The notes beneath the pieces were generated by a model. That model ran no database searches. It saw only the letters and a program-made list of their open reading frames with translations, and was not told the origin of the DNA. From Mucilaginibacter sp. (GTDB lineage: Bacteria > Bacteroidota > Bacteroidia > Sphingobacteriales > Sphingobacteriaceae), in NCBI GenBank assembly GCA_030445275.1, contig JAUCSE010000037.1, positions 1 through 43,904 on the forward strand: a stretch of DNA of 43,904 nucleotides, in the 5' to 3' direction. How positions within the stretch are numbered: position 1 is the stretch's first letter; each line of letters opens with the position of its first letter. The position numbers and the translations under genes were made by a program. This document shows positions 40,485-43,904 of the stretch, one piece after another.

Positions 40485-42926
40485 CTAAAAGTCATCCCCA
40501 TCCATACCTATAGGCGACCCGTCAGGCATATCTAACGCCGGCGCAGGCTGAAACTTATCCGGGCTTTTTTCAAACTGGCTAATTGCTGACAATCCGAACA
40601 ATAAATTTGCTTTCTGACTATCCGTTGCTGTACTTACAGTTGCGGTCATCCATTTTTTCAGTTCATCAATTTGCAGCAATGCAATACCCCGTACATTTTC
40701 AGGGGCCCGGGTATTTGCGGCCAAAGATAGCAGTTGTTTTAACGTTAAATTATTTACCAACCGCTGCAACTCGCCGGCGTAACCGTTTTGCTGCGGAGCT
40801 TTCCAGGTTTGGGCTATTAATTTATTTAATACGGACAATAAACCCGGCTGTGCATTATCGCGGGCCTGGTATTCAACCAATCTTGCCGCACGCTCTGGCT
40901 GTAACATAAATGATAACGTTGTTCCCGCAGCTGATTCTGCTGCGGCTAATGGATCAAAGGTTAAGCCTGTGCGCGATTTAAAAGTTTCCCTGGTACGTGG
41001 ATATCCAATTGGCCGGGGTGGTATTTTTTCAATCAGCTTTTCGGGCAAGGCCAGGGCATCAGGCGTTATGGTGCCCATCAACGCGTTAAAAGCCTTCCAT
41101 TGCTCAGCTGGCGGAACAAATTTGGTGATCGTTTGTCCATCATTTTTTACCGCGTAGGTATAATATAATCCTCCCAGCATTTTTGAAGCTGCCTCTGCCT
41201 GAAAACGGTGCATCAGATAAACGGGTACCAGCACCTCTTCCAGCGTTGCCATTGGCGCATCCTGGCGGATGGCTTTTTCAGAAAAATTAGCCAGCACCTC
41301 TTTGCGTACAAGCATCAACCTGTTTAACTCATCAGCCGCGTTGTTGCCGCTATCCCATAAATGGGCTTGTGGATGCGCACTACCAGCCGGACGTGAATCC
41401 TGATCTGAGATAAATAAGAATCCCTGTTTTATGGTTTCGTTGATGATCCCCTTTAATGCGTCATCCTCATTGGTGCCTTTTACAAAATCCTGGTAACCAT
41501 AAAGTATGGCCCTTTTATCATAACTGCCAATTTCAGCTCTGTAGGCTTTGCTCAGATCAACCGTGCCATCTGCATTCAAGCTGATGGTTGGCGGTGGATA
41601 ATCCATTACCGATGCGCGGTCATTAACGCTGGCCGTAAAATTATGCTGTAAGCCCAGGGTATGGCCAACCTCGTGCGCGGCAAGCTGGCGCAAACGGGCC
41701 AGTGCAAGTTTCATCATTTTATCACTAATGGGTTTTCCGTCTTCATAAGGTTGTACAAGGCCCTCGGCAATTAAAAAGTCCTGCCTATCGCGCAGGGAGC
41801 CTAAGGAAACCTGTCCTTTAATGATCTCGCCAGTACGTGGATCAATAATACTGCTACCGTATGACCAGCCCCTTGTTGAACGGTGTACCCATTGAATAAT
41901 ATTATACCTGATATCCATCGGGTCAGCATCCTCGGGCAGTAATTTCACTTGGAACGCGTTCTTATAACCGGCAGCTTCAAAGGCCTGGTTCCACCAGGAA
42001 GCGCCCTCTATTAAAGCGCTCCGTACCGGCTCGGGTGCGCCCCTGTCAACATAATAAACTATAGGCTTTACCGGTTCGCTCATGGCTGCCGACGGGTCCT
42101 TTTTTTCAAGACGATGCCGAGCCATTAACCGTTTAACAATAGGCTGATCAATAGGCGTGGCATAATCCATATAATCAACCGGATAATACCCCGCCCGCGG
42201 ATCAAACTTGCGTTGTTTATAGTTATTGTCAGGTAACTTAATAAACGATTGATGCATCCGTACGGTCACGAAATTAGGATCAGGCGTTACCGAACTGATC
42301 TGCTCTCCCCTGCCTTTTCCTCCTAATGTTACTGTGGCTTCAAACTCTGTATTTTCAGGAAAACTTTTAGTATTGGGCATATAAATAGCCGACCGGCTTT
42401 CATCAGGGCTAAAACTTCCCTGATCGCTGCCATTAAGCCTGTCGGCTATGTGATGGCTATCCCGCAATAAAAACGATGTAATATCAATCAGCACTTTATC
42501 TCCAGTATGGGCAACTTCGGTAAAGCCCCATATAACCGACTGGGCAAATGCCTGTTCAACAGATCTGCGCTCATCCTCATTGTTACTTACCGCACGATAA
42601 TCATAGTTGGGCTGCAGCATTAATATTTTAGGACCGCTCTTTATAAATTTCACAATGCGACTACCGCCTATCTGCCCCCTATCAAGCCCCAGATCATTAG
42701 AGCCTATACCAGCAGGCAGCGTGTTTACATACAGAAACTCCTGGTTTAATTTATCAACCTCTAAAAAAATCTTACCATTATTTTCGTCCCAATAAAAGTT
42801 GAAGTAGCCGCTGTATTTTGTGAGGCCCTGGGTTTTTGATTCAATATCATTTGTTTTTTGAGCTTTTGCTAAAAGACAGCAATTTGCGGTAAAAAATAAT
42901 AGGAGGTAAAATTTCTTCATTTGCAT
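40485..42926 (-). CDS. Large exported zinc metalloprotease (DUF5117/DUF4953 type)
   Basis: An 813-residue secreted protein with a signal peptide ending near LLAKAQ. N-terminal beta-rich DUF5117-like segments (SGYFNFYWDENNGKIFLEVD) precede the catalytic DUF4953 domain. The zinc motif is HEVGHTLGLQHNF (HExxHxxGxxH) at residues 418-428, followed by the Met-turn-like SVMDYPPPT. The end is acidic. It is a metzincin-like protease of unknown target. Two possible ATGs (42926 and 42920) differ by two codons. Confidence 0.9.
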   Translation of the reverse strand: MQMKKFYLLLFFTANCCLLAKAQKTNDIESKTQGLTKYSGYFNFYWDENNGKIFLEVDKLNQEFLYVNTLPAGIGSNDLGLDRGQIGGSRIVKFIKSGPKILMLQPNYDYRAVSNNEDERRSVEQAFAQSVIWGFTEVAHTGDKVLIDITSFLLRDSHHIADRLNGSDQGSFSPDESRSAIYMPNTKSFPENTEFEATVTLGGKGRGEQISSVTPDPNFVTVRMHQSFIKLPDNNYKQRKFDPRAGYYPVDYMDYATPIDQPIVKRLMARHRLEKKDPSAAMSEPVKPIVYYVDRGAPEPVRSALIEGASWWNQAFEAAGYKNAFQVKLLPEDADPMDIRYNIIQWVHRSTRGWSYGSSIIDPRTGEIIKGQVSLGSLRDRQDFLIAEGLVQPYEDGKPISDKMMKLALARLRQLAAHEVGHTLGLQHNFTASVNDRASVMDYPPPTISLNADGTVDLSKAYRAEIGSYDKRAILYGYQDFVKGTNEDDALKGIINETIKQGFLFISDQDSRPAGSAHPQAHLWDSGNNAADELNRLMLVRKEVLANFSEKAIRQDAPMATLEEVLVPVYLMHRFQAEAASKMLGGLYYTYAVKNDGQTITKFVPPAEQWKAFNALMGTITPDALALPEKLIEKIPPRPIGYPRTRETFKSRTGLTFDPLAAAESAAGTTLSFMLQPERAARLVEYQARDNAQPGLLSVLNKLIAQTWKAPQQNGYAGELQRLVNNLTLKQLLSLAANTRAPENVRGIALLQIDELKKWMTATVSTATDSQKANLLFGLSAISQFEKSPDKFQPAPALDMPDGSPIGMDGDDF

Positions 42927-42988
42927 GTATGGGGTTAATTCATCTAAAAATATTGTTTTAATTGGCCTTATGCAAGCTACTATGAAAC

Positions 42989-43026
42989 AAAAAAAGGGAA
43001 CCGGCTTTTATAGCCAATTCCCTTTT
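42989..43026 (-). terminator. Intrinsic terminator after the DUF4142 gene
   Basis: AAAAAGGGAA at the left pairs with TTCCCTTTTT at the right, with an inner GGC/GCC pairing. On the minus strand the stem is followed by seven U residues. It sits 23 bases past the DUF4142 stop codon. Confidence 0.85.
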
Positions 43027-43048
43027 TATAGTAACACGCTGATGTTTA

Positions 43049-43633
43049 TTATTTCATACCTTTTTTAATGGTTTCAATTTCGGCCAGGTGACCTTTTATG
43101 GTTGGCAATGTATTGGTTGCAAAAGCCTTCAATTCCGGGTTTTTGCAATTTTTTGAACCATCCTCAAATAAGGCTACGGCTTTTTTATGCCCATCAACCA
43201 TGGCATTAACATAAGCCTTGTCAAAATCAGTTGCCGATTTTGCGGATAGGTCAGCCAATTCCTTTTGTTTGTCTTCGCCAGGTTCAGTGGGCAGGGTGAT
43301 GTTCTTGGTTTTGGCAATGGCCGTTAACTCGTCATTGGCTTTACTGTGATCTTTTACCATCATGGCGGCAAAAGCTTTCACCTGCTGATTCACGGCCTTT
43401 TGCTCTGCCACTTTACCTACGGCAACTTCGGCCAGACCGGCATTAGCAGCACTTGTGGCAAATTTAGCATCAACCGAGTCAACGGCTATGCCTGTAGCGC
43501 CGCTTGTGGTGCTATCTTTAACCGCGTTAGTACTATCGGCACTTTCCTTACTATCGTTTTTGGTAGCATTATTACATGCCTGAAACATCCATGCAGATAG
43601 CATGAACATCATCATTAAACTTAACTTTTTCAT
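43049..43633 (-). CDS. DUF4142 lipoprotein
   Basis: A 194-residue lipoprotein (lipobox WMFQAC, Cys20). After a Ser/Thr/Asp-rich linker comes a ferritin-like helical DUF4142 domain, with the repeated pattern KAFAAMMVKDHSKANDEL and DFDKAYVNAMVDGHKKAVAL. The family is common in envelopes of soil and water bacteria; function is unknown. It forms its own unit, ended by a strong terminator. Confidence 0.88.
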   Translation of the reverse strand: MKKLSLMMMFMLSAWMFQACNNATKNDSKESADSTNAVKDSTTSGATGIAVDSVDAKFATSAANAGLAEVAVGKVAEQKAVNQQVKAFAAMMVKDHSKANDELTAIAKTKNITLPTEPGEDKQKELADLSAKSATDFDKAYVNAMVDGHKKAVALFEDGSKNCKNPELKAFATNTLPTIKGHLAEIETIKKGMK

Positions 43634-43712
43634 AAGTGAATGTTTATATTGTTCTTATAAGAAACAAATTTTACTTAAACAAGTTTCATTTTTCTTATTT
43701 ATAAAACACTTC

Positions 43713-43785
43713 TGTTCCGTGTTCGTGTTCGGATGCCCCCAAAACCCGAACAGGGCCGAACAAAACCCGAACAGGGCCCGAACAA
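43713..43785. repeat. Palindrome and tandem repeat (GTTCGG / CCGAAC) at the intron edge
   Basis: Left arm 43713-43732 is TGTTCCGTGTTCGTGTTCGG. The right side holds two tandem units of 22-23 bases (43741-43763 and 43764-43785) built from CCCGAACAGGG and CCGAACAA. The group II intron 3' end abuts the last unit. Confidence 0.75.
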
Positions 43786-43904
43786 ATCGAGTAGGAAGTA
43801 AGGGATTATTTCCCTTACTGTCCTCTCACACCACCGTACATGCCGTTCGGCATACGGCGGTTCATTAAACATTAACAGTTTTCAGCGGGGTTGTGATGTC
43901 TTTC
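43786..43904 (-). mobile_element. Group II intron, 3' end (domains V and VI), cut by the window edge
   Basis: Read on the minus strand, domain V is at 43830-43861: an 8-bp lower stem (ACCGCCGT / ACGGTGGT), a two-base GT bulge, a 5-bp upper stem and a GAAC loop. The catalytic triad position reads CGC. Domain VI is at 43789-43827: GAGAGG pairs with CCT-A-CTC, leaving one bulged A at 43792, and an inner stem GTAAGGGA/TCCCTTAC. The 3' end is probably ...CTCGAT at 43786, seven bases from the bulged A, as expected for lariat formation. The reverse transcriptase and 5' domains lie beyond the window. Confidence 0.85.

Noticed and set aside
1..43904. tRNA, rRNA and known riboswitches
   Set aside because: No cloverleaf, rRNA signature or recognisable riboswitch core was found by eye in the gaps; a covariance-model search would be needed to exclude short ones.

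Overview
The window is chromosomal DNA of a Bacteroidota bacterium, most likely family Sphingobacteriaceae (Mucilaginibacter or Pedobacter type; the genus is inference). The grounds are a SusC/SusD pair under ECF sigma/FecR control, the acpP-fabF-rnc block next to an IPExxxVDY-type gene and pyk, many promoters of the Bacteroidota form TAnnTTTG, few purine-rich ribosome binding sites, and intergenic palindromes typical of this family. No rRNA, tRNA or CRISPR array was found.

Layout. 1-6.1 kb: pyk and an IPExxxVDY-type gene on the minus strand, diverging from acpP-fabF-rnc, then two secreted minus-strand proteins. 6.2-9.5 kb: YicC-type RNase, gmk, a four-helix-bundle (S23/IVP-type) gene inserted between gmk and nadD, then miaE. 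9.6-11.5 kb: a LytS-type histidine kinase with its LytTR regulator. 11.6-16.3 kb: an exported intradiol-dioxygenase-like lipoprotein, an unknown gene, a FAD monooxygenase co-transcribed with an RsmI-like methyltransferase, and another unknown gene. 16.5-20.2 kb: gcvH, a VanZ-like gene, a tiny lipoprotein, a repeat-filled gap, and feoAB. 20.4-25.9 kb: SprT-like protein, metallo-beta-lactamase-fold hydrolase, LolC/E-type permease, a lipoprotein, rbfA, an M23 peptidase, a TonB-domain protein and a membrane protein. 25.9-34.6 kb: ECF sigma factor, divergent FecR anti-sigma, SusC with an STN signalling domain, SusD, and a DUF5009/HGSNAT-like membrane acyltransferase. 35.3-38.8 kb: circularly permuted ATP-grasp, alpha-E and transglutaminase trio. 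38.9-43.6 kb, minus strand: thioredoxin-fold protein, Gfo/Idh/MocA oxidoreductase, a large zinc metalloprotease and a DUF4142 lipoprotein. The right edge cuts a group II intron, whose domains V and VI are visible.

How the parts connect. The sigma/FecR/SusC(STN)/SusD set reads as one surface-signalled uptake system. The ATP-grasp/alpha-E/transglutaminase trio is a known but biochemically unresolved peptide-modification cassette. FeoAB is an Fe(II) importer. Much of the rest is housekeeping.

The least explained layer is intergenic. About ten gaps hold imperfect palindromes, each built from its own short word repeated forward in one arm and reverse-complemented in the other (TTCATTGG, GCAGTT, AGCTGAA, CTCAAAAC, TGTGCAGAT, CTATGGTC, GTTCGG and others). 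They abut start codons, supply the gmk start codon, form the C-terminus of a small lipoprotein, border a four-helix-bundle gene like terminal repeats, and neighbour the intron. I consider this word-palindrome layer, and its link to the S23-type protein, the best candidate for an undescribed system.
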